Shown: piece after piece, positions 9,643 through 17,665 of the stretch
Numbering within the stretch: the first letter of the stretch is position 1
How the letters are laid out: the number at the start of each line of letters is the position of its first letter
NCBI RefSeq assembly: GCF_000146285.1
Contig: NZ_GL385912.1
Location: forward strand, 1,991,251-2,055,250
DNA from: Mobiluncus curtisii subsp. curtisii ATCC 35241
GTDB lineage: Bacteria > Actinomycetota > Actinomycetes > Actinomycetales > Actinomycetaceae
Reading direction: 5' to 3'
DNA: 64,000 bases
The notes under the pieces: generated by a model
What the model was told of the DNA's origin: nothing
What the model saw: the letters and a program-made list of their open reading frames with translations, nothing else
Database searches by the model: none
Translations under genes and position numbers: made by a program

Positions 9643-10113
9643 CTACCAGCGGTAGTGGGCAAAGGCGCGGTTAGCTTCAGCCATCTTGTGAACGTCCTCA
9701 CGGCGCTTCACCGCGGCACCCAAGCCGTTGGAGGCATCCAAGATTTCGTTCATGAGACGTTCAGTCATGGTCTTTTCGCGACGCTGACGGGAGAAATCCA
9801 CCAACCAACGCAGCGCCAGAGTGGTCGCACGAGAAGCTTTAACTTCCACCGGAACCTGGTACGTCGCCCCACCGACACGACGGGAACGGACCTCCAGATG
9901 CGGACGGATGTTTTCCATCGCGCGCTTAAGCACCACGATGGGGTCCTGCTCGGTCTTGTGAGCCACGCCTTGCAGCGCACCGTAGACGATGTTCTGAGCC
10001 ACAGACTTTTTCCCGTCCAGCAGGACGCGATTGACGAGCTGAGTGACCAGCGGAGAGTTGTACACCGGGTCAGCAATGAGTGGGCGCTTAGGCGCCGGTC
10101 CTTTACGAGGCAT
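9643..10113 (-). CDS. rpsG: 30S ribosomal protein S7
   Basis: 156 residues, the normal length. [44 protein letters not shown] is typical of S7, which nucleates the 30S head on 16S rRNA. It starts two bases after the rpsL stop, so the two are translationally close. The C-terminus [13 protein letters not shown] is canonical. Confidence 0.98.
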   Translation of the reverse strand: MPRKGPAPKRPLIADPVYNSPLVTQLVNRVLLDGKKSVAQNIVYGALQGVAHKTEQDPIVVLKRAMENIRPHLEVRSRRVGGATYQVPVEVKASRATTLALRWLVDFSRQRREKTMTERLMNEILDASNGLGAAVKRREDVHKMAEANRAFAHYRW

Positions 10114-10115
10114 TC

Positions 10116-10490
10116 TTACTTCTTCTCCTTCTTCGCACCGTACTTGGAGCGACCCTGTTTGCGGTCGCGCACACCCTGAGTGTCGAGAGCGCCACGCACG
10201 ATGTGGTAGCGCACACCGGGGAGGTCCTTCACACGACCACCGCGCACCAGCACGATGGAGTGTTCCTGAAGGTTGTGACCAACGCCGGGAATGTAGGCGC
10301 TGACCTCGATGCCGGAAGAAAGACGCACACGTGCGACCTTACGCAGAGCCGAATTCGGCTTCTTCGGGGTGGTGGTGTACACACGAGTGCACACACCACG
10401 ACGCTGCGGAGAGCCTGCCAAGGCCGGGGTCTTGGACTTCGTGCGCTTGCTGGTACGTCCTTGGTGGACAAGTTGTTCAATAGTAGGCAC
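10116..10490 (-). CDS. rpsL: 30S ribosomal protein S12
   Basis: 124 residues, full length. The decoding-centre loops are wild type: [10 protein letters not shown], with lysines at 43 and 44, and [10 protein letters not shown], with lysine 88. These are positions where streptomycin-resistance substitutions occur, and none is present. First gene of the str operon. Confidence 0.98.
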   Translation of the reverse strand: MPTIEQLVHQGRTSKRTKSKTPALAGSPQRRGVCTRVYTTTPKKPNSALRKVARVRLSSGIEVSAYIPGVGHNLQEHSIVLVRGGRVKDLPGVRYHIVRGALDTQGVRDRKQGRSKYGAKKEKK

Positions 10491-10705
10491 AGTAACTCCG
10501 TTTCTTGAATATGTTTGGAATCTAAGGCTTTATAGCCGCCCCGCGGACATAGCTGTACCGTCCGGGGGCCGGTCCGCCTTCCTTTGGGTCCTTGATTCAA
10601 GAACGGCATTTCAGGTTGCGTCCGGAGCTCGAACGGAGCGAGCCCGCTGTTCGCACGAGTTTCTTCGCACGACTCTGGGTGGCTAAAAACAGACACCAAA
10701 GAGAA

Positions 10706-10734
10706 ATCTTACCAAAACAGCTTGACTGCAACAA
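10706..10734 (-). promoter_or_regulatory. Candidate promoter of the rpsL operon
   Basis: On the minus strand, TTGTTG (10734-10729), a 17-base spacer and TAAGAT (10711-10706). Transcription would start near 10699 and give a leader of about 200 bases before rpsL. The same TTGTTG-17-TAxGAT arrangement lies upstream of rho. The leader also has two copies of TTCGCACGA 15 bases apart (10650-10673), of unknown meaning. Confidence 0.4.
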
Positions 10735-10768
10735 AACCAGTCAACACGCGGGCAAAATCTGGCTGCAC

Positions 10769-10774
10769 TAAAAT
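10769..10774 (+). promoter_or_regulatory. Candidate -10 element for leaderless CPBP mRNA
   Basis: TAAAAT lies six bases before the ATG at 10781 and no Shine-Dalgarno is visible between them. This is the layout of leaderless transcripts, which are common in actinobacteria. A matching -35 is not obvious. Confidence 0.35.
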
Positions 10775-10780
10775 GAACCC

Positions 10781-11776
10781 ATGAGCGACAACCAGCCAAA
10801 ACCCGAACTTCCCGAACCTTTAGAACCCGGCGCGAAGAGTCCCCTTCTGGCTGCAAGCGCCGCCACGGAACGCCTCACCGGAGAAAAAGGCGTATGGATG
10901 CAGGCAACTTTATTGCCCCTGGCTCTGATTGGGGTCTACTTGCTGGTCACGGGTTTAACACTGCATATCTACCGCGCTGGTACACACGCCGGCAGCTCTC
11001 CTCGGGAAGTCTTTGACACCCCTGTAGCCCTGGGGATTTGCGGTCTGATTCTGTGTGTTGCAGAGATTGCTGTCTATCGTTTTTTGGTTGGTCAACTAGC
11101 GAAACGTCCCGTGTCAGAGCTGGCTGCCAAGTTTGCCCTGCCCGAAACCCTAGCGGGAATCGCCGTAGGGGCAGGGCTGGTGAGTCTCCCGATGCTGCTG
11201 CTGTGGGTCAGCGGGCACTGGCAGTTGGTAAAGGTCAGTGTCGAACCCGGCGTGGGACTGGGCATAGCTATGGGTCTAGTGTCCTGCGTGTGGGAGGAAC
11301 TGCTGTTCCGCGGGGTGATGGTGCGCCTGTTTGATCGGGCGTGGGGACCGGTGTGGGCGCTGGTCATGTCCACCGTGGTGTTCGGTGGACTCCACCTGAT
11401 GAATCCCGGCATGACGGGAATGGGCGTAGTTGCCTTAGCGCTCAGTGGTGGACCGCTACTGGGGGCCGCCTACCTGTGGAAACGACGCTTATGGTTCCCC
11501 ATCGGACTGCACTTTGGATGGAACGCGGTGCAGGGGTCTTTTTGGGGATCAGTCGTATCAGGCACCGGGGAACAACGTGGTCTGTTGCAAGGCACTTTTG
11601 TCGGTCCCGAGTGGATTACCGGCGGCAGTGTCGGAATGGAGGGGTCTTTCTTAACCGCCATCGTTTGCTTGGTCGCGACAACGCTAATCGTGCTGCGAAT
11701 GCGCCGTCACCCTGCAGACTCCGCCGGGACACCGTCACACAATCAAACTACCCCGTCAGTCCAACCGGAAGCCTAA
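10781..11776 (+). CDS. CPBP family intramembrane metalloprotease
   Basis: A 331-residue membrane protein of the CPBP (CAAX protease and bacteriocin-processing) family. The active-site pattern is complete: EExxxR at E172, E173 and R177 (WEELLFRG), FxxxH at H205 (FGGLHLMN) and HxxxN at H244/N248 (LHFGWN). About eight hydrophobic segments follow a Pro-rich cytoplasmic N-terminus. Family members cleave inside membranes or process peptides; the target here is unknown, as it stands alone between the str operon and disA. Confidence 0.88.
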   Translation: MSDNQPKPELPEPLEPGAKSPLLAASAATERLTGEKGVWMQATLLPLALIGVYLLVTGLTLHIYRAGTHAGSSPREVFDTPVALGICGLILCVAEIAVYRFLVGQLAKRPVSELAAKFALPETLAGIAVGAGLVSLPMLLLWVSGHWQLVKVSVEPGVGLGIAMGLVSCVWEELLFRGVMVRLFDRAWGPVWALVMSTVVFGGLHLMNPGMTGMGVVALALSGGPLLGAAYLWKRRLWFPIGLHFGWNAVQGSFWGSVVSGTGEQRGLLQGTFVGPEWITGGSVGMEGSFLTAIVCLVATTLIVLRMRRHPADSAGTPSHNQTTPSVQPEA

Positions 11777-11809
11777 GCTCCACACTTATGCGGCAACCCC
11801 ACTAAACCC

Positions 11810-12883
11810 CTAACTGTGTGACGAGATACGCTCCAGAGCAGAGTTCTCGACGACCTGTTCCAGACTGTCATGGATGATTTGGGCACGCCCCGGTCCCACG
11901 CCTTCGATTTCCATCAGCTCCTCGGTGGAAACCTCCAGCAGCTCGGACAAAGTCCCCCAGCGGCGAGTAATCGCCTCGACAATATGAGCAGGGAGACGTG
12001 GAATCCGCGCCAGCATCCGCAAACCGCGGGCACTCAAAGGAATCTCTAAGATCTCTGAACCCATCCCGTTCACTCCGATGATGCGGGCGACCAGGCTCAA
12101 ATCCAACAATTCTGCATCATCCAGTTCGCCCAGACGATTGACAATCTTTTCCTCTGAGTATTCATCGGGCATGTAGTCACGAATCAATAGGGAACGGTTC
12201 ACTGCAAAGCCACGCATCAGTTCAGCTTGCTGCATTTTCAGCAAACGACCGTGCTCACCTAGCTGAATGAGCATATCGGAGACTTCATGCCCGACTCGGC
12301 GTACCATTTCTTGACGCTGCACCACCAGTGCCACGTCACGGGCGGTGACCATGTCGTCGATTTCCATGGTGGTGAGCGAGTCTGAAACTTCGTTCAATCG
12401 AATCCGGTACTTTTCCAAGGTATCAATCGCCAGAGAGGCGCGGGTCAGCAGGGTCTCCGGGTCTTCCAGCACATAGCGCTTATTGCCCAGATATAGCGAA
12501 ATTGCCCGCAGAGAATGCGATACGGCAATGACCGGGTTGCCGCTCTGCACCGCGACACGATGCGCGGTGCGGTGGCGCATTCCGGATTCTGTGGTGGGGA
12601 TGGAGGGGTCAGGGAGCAGTTGGACGTTAGCCCGACGAATCCGCCATTTGTTCGGATCGATGATGACAGCACCGTCCATTTTGCACAGTTCCCGCAGCCG
12701 GGTAGCCGAGAAATCAATATCGAACTCAAAACCGTCTGAACAGATTCGCTTGATGTGGTCTTCATAGCCCAGAACTACCAGGGCGCCAGCATGTGCCCGG
12801 ATGACTCGATCCAGACCGTCGCGCAGCTCGGTACCAGGAGCCAGCATGGTGATTACTTCCCGGAATCTCTGCGCATCGTTCAT
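11810..12883 (-). CDS. disA: DNA integrity scanning protein DisA, diadenylate cyclase
   Basis: 357 residues, the usual length. It makes cyclic di-AMP from two ATP. The DAC domain motifs DGA (70-72) and RHR (103-105) are intact, followed by a linker helix domain and a C-terminal helix-hairpin-helix (MEIEGVGPGRAQII) that binds branched DNA. The start at 12883 has AGGATGAG upstream. It is four bases downstream of a membrane-anchored protein gene, while the usual neighbour radA is not here. Signal output could touch cell-wall and osmotic control. Confidence 0.96.
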   Translation of the reverse strand: MNDAQRFREVITMLAPGTELRDGLDRVIRAHAGALVVLGYEDHIKRICSDGFEFDIDFSATRLRELCKMDGAVIIDPNKWRIRRANVQLLPDPSIPTTESGMRHRTAHRVAVQSGNPVIAVSHSLRAISLYLGNKRYVLEDPETLLTRASLAIDTLEKYRIRLNEVSDSLTTMEIDDMVTARDVALVVQRQEMVRRVGHEVSDMLIQLGEHGRLLKMQQAELMRGFAVNRSLLIRDYMPDEYSEEKIVNRLGELDDAELLDLSLVARIIGVNGMGSEILEIPLSARGLRMLARIPRLPAHIVEAITRRWGTLSELLEVSTEELMEIEGVGPGRAQIIHDSLEQVVENSALERISSHS

Positions 12884-12887
12884 AATC

Positions 12888-13700
12888 TCATCCTACTGTT
12901 TTCGTGGTGTTTTCGTGACTGGTTTCCGGCGCGCTTTCCGGCGCTGAGCTGGGAGCAGGGGGTGGATCTTGGATGGCAAAGACCGTTTCTGTCCCGGTAA
13001 CGGCTCCGTTCCACACCGCATTGAGGCGGTATGTACCGGCAGCTGCCGCGTCGCTAGCGGGCGAGCAATCTGCATTTTGCATCTTACCGTCCCATTTCAG
13101 GGTCTGTTTCCAGGTCATGCCGCGATCCAGTAACAGTTGCCGGGTTGGGGCATCCGCGGGTTGGCAGCTAGTCGAGTTGTAAATGATTTGGTTGCCCGAA
13201 ATAATCTGGATCCCCACTTTCGCGGGGTCAATCACCACGGTACAGGCAGTTTTACCGGTATTGTGCACGACCATTTCGGCTTGATCTCCAGCTCCGACGG
13301 TAAGCACCGCGTTGGGATGGGTCAGGGTGATTCCCAAGGATTTGTCCGCGCAGGGTTGTGGCGCGGGAAAAGTGCGTTCTTCCATCCGCATTTGATAAGC
13401 CTTAGCCTCTGCGGCCTGCGTCGCTTGCCACCGGGTAAATGCGGCAGCGACTTCACGAATCGCAACCACCATTCCCACTATTGCCAGAATGACAATCGCC
13501 AGGGCAATCAAACGATTGCGCTGAATTTGGGCTTTAGTGTACTTCGGAGGACGCGATGTCCCGCGTTTTTTTGCTTTTTTAGCGGCGGCCTGCGCTGGTG
13601 TCTGACGTGTTGGGACAGTTCCTGAGTTTCTGCCGTTTCGGGACACCGTTGTGCGCGGTTGTCGCGCTGTGCGATTCTCATCTGTCCCGGTGCCAGTCAT
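12888..13700 (-). CDS. Membrane-anchored protein of unknown function, upstream of disA
   Basis: 270 residues: a basic, disordered N-terminus (to about 70) rich in Arg/Thr/Lys, one membrane helix (RLIALAIVILAIVGMVVAI) and an extracytoplasmic beta-rich domain with four cysteines (CADKS, ACTVV, TSCQP, ADCSP) that could form two disulphides. It ends in a Pro/Ser/Glu tail. The pattern AVLTVGAGDQAEMVVHNTG...CTVVIDP suggests an immunoglobulin-like domain, but I do not recognise a family. It sits four bases before disA, so co-expression is likely. Confidence 0.75.
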   Translation of the reverse strand: MTGTGTDENRTARQPRTTVSRNGRNSGTVPTRQTPAQAAAKKAKKRGTSRPPKYTKAQIQRNRLIALAIVILAIVGMVVAIREVAAAFTRWQATQAAEAKAYQMRMEERTFPAPQPCADKSLGITLTHPNAVLTVGAGDQAEMVVHNTGKTACTVVIDPAKVGIQIISGNQIIYNSTSCQPADAPTRQLLLDRGMTWKQTLKWDGKMQNADCSPASDAAAAGTYRLNAVWNGAVTGTETVFAIQDPPPAPSSAPESAPETSHENTTKTVG

Positions 13701-13784
13701 GCTCCTAAGTTACGGCTTAGAGACGCAAAACCCGAAAGTCCACGCCGTTAGTTGTTAGAATTTTGTCAAAACAAAGGAGTTTTC

Positions 13785-14294
13785 ATGAGCGCGTCAACAA
13801 GGCACGAGTCCTCCGTCAGGGGTACCCGCCACAAGATTGTTACCCCCCACCAACTCGCCATCACCGGTATCGGCTCCCTGCTGACTTTTGCCTGGTATGC
13901 CTCCCCTGATTTTTTCACGGAGAAGAAACCACGAGCATGGGTACGATTGGGCATTATTCCCGCCCTAACGGCTTTGACCGCTTTGGTAGCACGGGATACT
14001 GTCACCGCGGTACGAGACGACATCGCATCGGAGAGCCCCGATCAAGAGGCCTGGGAAATGACCAGCGACAATGTGAAATTTGATCCGAAAAATCTGGATT
14101 GGCGCGTACTGATGCTTCTGGGAGCTTTCGGGACGGTCTTGCTGGGATGCAGTATTTGGTTTGAATTCTGGTTGTTCCGCCGGGGTGAGCGCCGCCGTCT
14201 GTCCGGGGTGAAATTGGCTCATACTCGCCAAGCTATCCCCATCTCCTTGCTGTTTGCAACGGGCTATCTGATTGACGACGCACAAACGAACTGA
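13785..14294 (+). CDS. Predicted membrane protein, unknown function
   Basis: 169 residues from the ATG at 13785, chosen because AAAGGAG lies just upstream; an earlier in-frame start lacks a ribosome site. It has three or four hydrophobic stretches (LAITGIGSLLTFAWYA, LGIIPALTALTALVA, VLMLLGAFGTVLLGCSIWFEFWLF, PISLLFATGYLI) and a positively charged loop (RRGERRRL). No family recognised. It is transcribed alone, divergent from the disA pair and convergent with the folate cluster. Confidence 0.65.
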   Translation: MSASTRHESSVRGTRHKIVTPHQLAITGIGSLLTFAWYASPDFFTEKKPRAWVRLGIIPALTALTALVARDTVTAVRDDIASESPDQEAWEMTSDNVKFDPKNLDWRVLMLLGAFGTVLLGCSIWFEFWLFRRGERRRLSGVKLAHTRQAIPISLLFATGYLIDDAQTN

Positions 14295-14332
14295 TTCCCA
14301 GCGCCGGTTCGATAAACCTCTGCCCCGGAATC

Positions 14333-14815
14333 TCAAGCAGCTTCCGGAGTTGCCCCAGGCGAGGACTGAGATTTCGGATCCTTCGGGTCAATGGTGCAGA
14401 TTTTTTCTACTACCAGCCCCGTGATGGTCATCAGTACCGCACCAATGACCGCCACTATCTTTTTCCATAACATATCCGCTAAGGCATCATTTCCCAGGTT
14501 TACCAGTATGAAAAGAGTCTGCGCCCCAAAATAGCCCAAGAATATGGCACCAGTGTGCGACAGAGCGAGAGACAACGCCGCCACCCGAGCAGCCCCCACC
14601 GCACTCATCCATGTCGACTGGCGCTTCTTGAGGCGCTGCACCTGCGCTGCCAACCACGCGCTCAAGAGAGAAATAATCAGGACCACTAAGCCAAACTCCA
14701 CCCCATCACGCGGCAGCGAGGCGCCTTGGTTGTACAGGAAGTTCAGCAACGTGGCGCTTAGAGCTCCCACCACCACTGTCAGGAGCACCAGGACGACGGG
14801 TCTCGTGTGACTCAT
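14333..14815 (-). CDS. DUF3180-type membrane protein
   Basis: 160 residues with four hydrophobic segments. The ATG at 14815 overlaps the folBK stop (TGATG), which indicates translational coupling; a GTG 30 bases earlier is possible but less likely. DUF3180 proteins follow folK in many actinobacteria; position and topology fit. Function is not known. The C-terminal tail is Ser/Pro-rich and ends in PEAA. Confidence 0.75.
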   Translation of the reverse strand: MSHTRPVVLVLLTVVVGALSATLLNFLYNQGASLPRDGVEFGLVVLIISLLSAWLAAQVQRLKKRQSTWMSAVGAARVAALSLALSHTGAIFLGYFGAQTLFILVNLGNDALADMLWKKIVAVIGAVLMTITGLVVEKICTIDPKDPKSQSSPGATPEAA

Positions 14816-16119
14816 CAGTGCCGCCGTCTCCTGACCCGTTTCCACTCCGGTACCGGAACCGCGGGCGATGCGGAGGAAAGAGAACTCGCGGCAGGAGCGA
14901 CTGATTGTTGACGGATAATGTCGATTTCAGTGTCATTGTCGACCACGCGAGGCCGGGCTTCAGTCTGGGGCAAGGCGGCTTGCCAAGACGGCAGACCGAA
15001 ACTGTCACGGTCCCTGACCGGAGAATCGCTCCGCGGAGAAACTTCGGGAGTACCCGAAGAACCAGCAGCAGAAAGGTTTGACGCCGGTTTTGCCGATTCC
15101 GTATCTAGATTGGTTTCCAGCCAGTCTGCCCACAGGTTCACGATACCGTCGACGTCTTGTGCCCACGCTGCAAGTTTGGCGACAGTGCGACCTTCCAAAG
15201 TTGCCTGCGGGTCCAGCTGCGACCAAGGCACCAGGACAAACGCCCGCGTGGCGGCTCGCGGGTGGGGCAAGACCAAACGAGAATCTGCCGAAACGACCCC
15301 TTCCACGTCAATCACGTCAACATCCAAAGTGCGTGCTGCCCAACGATAAGGGCGTTCTCTCCCGTGGCTATCCTCAAGATGATGCGCTAGCTTTAACAGC
15401 TCTACGGCGGACAACCGCGACCATACTCGCACCACTGCGTTGTAATAATCTGGTTGCGGGGCAGCACCGGGTTGCAACACCGGACGAGTCCGTGCCAGGG
15501 GTGAGACTTCCACGCGCTCAAACTCTGGGGCAGACTGCAAGGTTGCCACGACCTCTCGCAGGGTTGCCAGCGGATTGCCCAAGTTCGCACCCAAAGCTAA
15601 AACTGCGGGGCGAATCTGATCCGGACGCTGGGTCAGATTGACCGGAAAATCAGCCTGGTGTGCTTCAAAATCTGACCGAGTACGCAAAATGCGTATCGCC
15701 ACATCTTCAAATTGCACGTTGAGACACGCGTGTGGCTTATGCAAGGTGACTTGGACTGCTGCAATGCGCGAGTCCTCTAATACAGACAAGGCGATGTGCG
15801 TAGCCAGACGTTCAATCAGAGCGGCACTTTTCCCCTCAATGACCGCGACAATCTTTTCTGCCACGACCGAGTAGTCAACGGTGTCGGCGACGTCATCCGA
15901 GCTGGCAGCCCGGCGCGAATCAAACCACAAGGTGAGGTCGACTGAAAAATCCTGCGGAGCGTGATGCTCAGATTCCAAAACTCCATGGATACCCCGCGCG
16001 AAAATTCCGCGCAAGGTAATGGAATCGAGCCCGTCTAATGAGTCAAGCACGTCAACCTGACGTCCACGGATTTCCTGGGAAAAATCCGAATTGGAAGCAT
16101 TATGCAAAGTCATTTTCAA
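14815..16119 (-). CDS. folBK: Fused dihydroneopterin aldolase / HPPK (FolB-FolK)
   Basis: 434 residues with two folate-pathway enzymes in one chain. Residues ~30-150 are FolB (ITLRGIFARGIHGVLESEH, DTVDYSVVAEKI, LIERLATHIA). Residues ~170-335 are FolK (ALGANLGNPLATLREVVATL, ARTRPV, GRERPYRWAARTLDVDVI, LPHPRAATRAFVLVPWSQLDP). The first splits dihydroneopterin; the second pyrophosphorylates the product for FolP. A Ser/Pro-rich C-terminal tail of about 80 residues carries no visible domain. The start is TTG at 16119 or ATG at 16113; spacing does not settle it. Confidence 0.95.
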   Translation of the reverse strand: MKMTLHNASNSDFSQEIRGRQVDVLDSLDGLDSITLRGIFARGIHGVLESEHHAPQDFSVDLTLWFDSRRAASSDDVADTVDYSVVAEKIVAVIEGKSAALIERLATHIALSVLEDSRIAAVQVTLHKPHACLNVQFEDVAIRILRTRSDFEAHQADFPVNLTQRPDQIRPAVLALGANLGNPLATLREVVATLQSAPEFERVEVSPLARTRPVLQPGAAPQPDYYNAVVRVWSRLSAVELLKLAHHLEDSHGRERPYRWAARTLDVDVIDVEGVVSADSRLVLPHPRAATRAFVLVPWSQLDPQATLEGRTVAKLAAWAQDVDGIVNLWADWLETNLDTESAKPASNLSAAGSSGTPEVSPRSDSPVRDRDSFGLPSWQAALPQTEARPRVVDNDTEIDIIRQQSVAPAASSLSSASPAVPVPEWKRVRRRRH

Positions 16120-16128
16120 AACTGCCTC

Positions 16129-17022
16129 TCAACAAGAATGGCGGTGGGCGTCCAGGCGAGCTGCCGCCTGGACAGCTACTGCCACCGGGGCAACGTTGTG
16201 TACCCGCACTGCCCAAACCTTGTGCAGCGCACAAAACATAGAAACTGCCGCGGTGGCATCGTCACGGGCATGCCGGTCACTCGCGACTGTTTCCAAGTCA
16301 GCCAAATATCGTTTCCGCGATGGTCCGAGAAGCACCGGGTAGCCCCGATGTAAAAACACCTCGAGGTTAGCCAGGACTTCCCAATCCTGTTCGCCAACTT
16401 TGGAAAACCCCAGACCGGGATCAATGATGACTCGCCGCATATCAATATCGCTGTGGCGCATTAGCTCCAGGCGCGACTCCACCTCGCGCCAGGTTTCCGC
16501 AGCAACATTGTCATAAACTGCCAACTGGTTAGCTACCTCAGGACTGCCCCGCCAATGCTGGCAAATGTAGCTCAGCTGCGGGTAACGTGACTGCAACGTG
16601 GCAATGGTGGCAAACATGGTGTCATCCACGATGCCACCCGAAACATCGTTAATGATGCTGGCTCCCGCCGCCGCGGCCGCCTGGGCAGTTTCCGCATGCA
16701 GAGTATCCACGGAAACAGTCACCCCCGCTTCTGACAGTTTCGAAATCACCGGCAGGACACGGGCGATTTCTTCTTCAACCTCCACCGGTTTGCGACCGGG
16801 CGCGGTGGATTCACCCCCCACATCAATCAGGTCAGCTCCCTGTGCCACCATTTCCAAACCATGCGCTACTGCCTGGCTTGAATCAAACCATTTTCCCCCA
16901 TCAGAAAAGGAATTCGGGGTTACGTTCAAAATCCCCATTACCAACGTGCGTGGCGGGCACAGATAGTCTGGCAGAGACGATACCGATGGCTCAGGATGTG
17001 TATCCATGGGAACGGTCATCAC
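16129..17022 (-). CDS. folP: Dihydropteroate synthase
   Basis: 297 residues forming a TIM barrel that joins hydroxymethyl-dihydropterin pyrophosphate to p-aminobenzoate; it is the sulfonamide target. Signatures MGILNVTPNSFSDGG and DVGGESTAPGR, and the substrate-loop block LGPSRKRYL, are intact. Start GTG 17022 or the adjacent ATG 17019, with AAGGAG upstream. It lies between folE and folBK. Confidence 0.96.
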   Translation of the reverse strand: MMTVPMDTHPEPSVSSLPDYLCPPRTLVMGILNVTPNSFSDGGKWFDSSQAVAHGLEMVAQGADLIDVGGESTAPGRKPVEVEEEIARVLPVISKLSEAGVTVSVDTLHAETAQAAAAAGASIINDVSGGIVDDTMFATIATLQSRYPQLSYICQHWRGSPEVANQLAVYDNVAAETWREVESRLELMRHSDIDMRRVIIDPGLGFSKVGEQDWEVLANLEVFLHRGYPVLLGPSRKRYLADLETVASDRHARDDATAAVSMFCALHKVWAVRVHNVAPVAVAVQAAARLDAHRHSC

Positions 17023-17089
17023 CGATTACTCCTTAGTTTTGTAATTTAAAACAGCTTCGGGAAATCCCGAACCAATAATCCACAGTGCG

Positions 17090-17665
17090 CTAGTCTGCGG
17101 ACAAAATCAGACTCATCGCCTCAGCCCGCGTCGTGCTGGATTGTTCCATCACCCCGCGAACCGCGGATGTCGTGGTGCGCGCTCCCGGCTTTTTCACTCC
17201 GCGAATTGTCATGCACATGTGTTCAGCCTGCAGCACCACAATGACTCCCTGCGGCTGCAGCACATCCCATAACGCATCGGCAATCTGTTGAGTCAGACGT
17301 TCTTGCACCTGCAACCGATGGGCGTAACCGTCTACCAGCCGTGCCAACTTGGACAACCCAGTAACTCGTTTCCCCTGCGGAATATAACCCACATGCGCCA
17401 GACCAACGAACGGCAACAGGTGATGTTCACACATGGAGTTAAAGGGTATGTCTTTGACCAAGACCAGGTCATTATGCTCCACCGGGAACATTCGCTCTAA
17501 ATGCTTTTTCGGATCCTCTCGGTATCCCTGCAGCATCTCCGCAAAAGAGCGAGCCATCCGCTCCGGCGTGTCACGTAAACCCTCCCGGTCGGGGTCCTCT
17601 CCTACTGCTACCAACAAATCCCGTACAGCCTGGGTCACCCCATCAGGGTTGTAGCTCGCGTTCAT
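17090..17665 (-). CDS. folE: GTP cyclohydrolase I
   Basis: 191 residues, normal for the family. It opens GTP to dihydroneopterin triphosphate, the first step of folate synthesis. Zinc ligands are visible in [10 protein letters not shown] and in [10 protein letters not shown]. Its ATG overlaps the ftsH stop by four bases (ATGA), so folate synthesis is coupled to ftsH translation. Confidence 0.97.
   Translation of the reverse strand: MNASYNPDGVTQAVRDLLVAVGEDPDREGLRDTPERMARSFAEMLQGYREDPKKHLERMFPVEHNDLVLVKDIPFNSMCEHHLLPFVGLAHVGYIPQGKRVTGLSKLARLVDGYAHRLQVQERLTQQIADALWDVLQPQGVIVVLQAEHMCMTIRGVKKPGARTTTSAVRGVMEQSSTTRAEAMSLILSAD

Noticed and set aside
10116-10490. Streptomycin-resistance changes in rpsL
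   Set aside because: Lysines 43, 44 and 88 are wild type.
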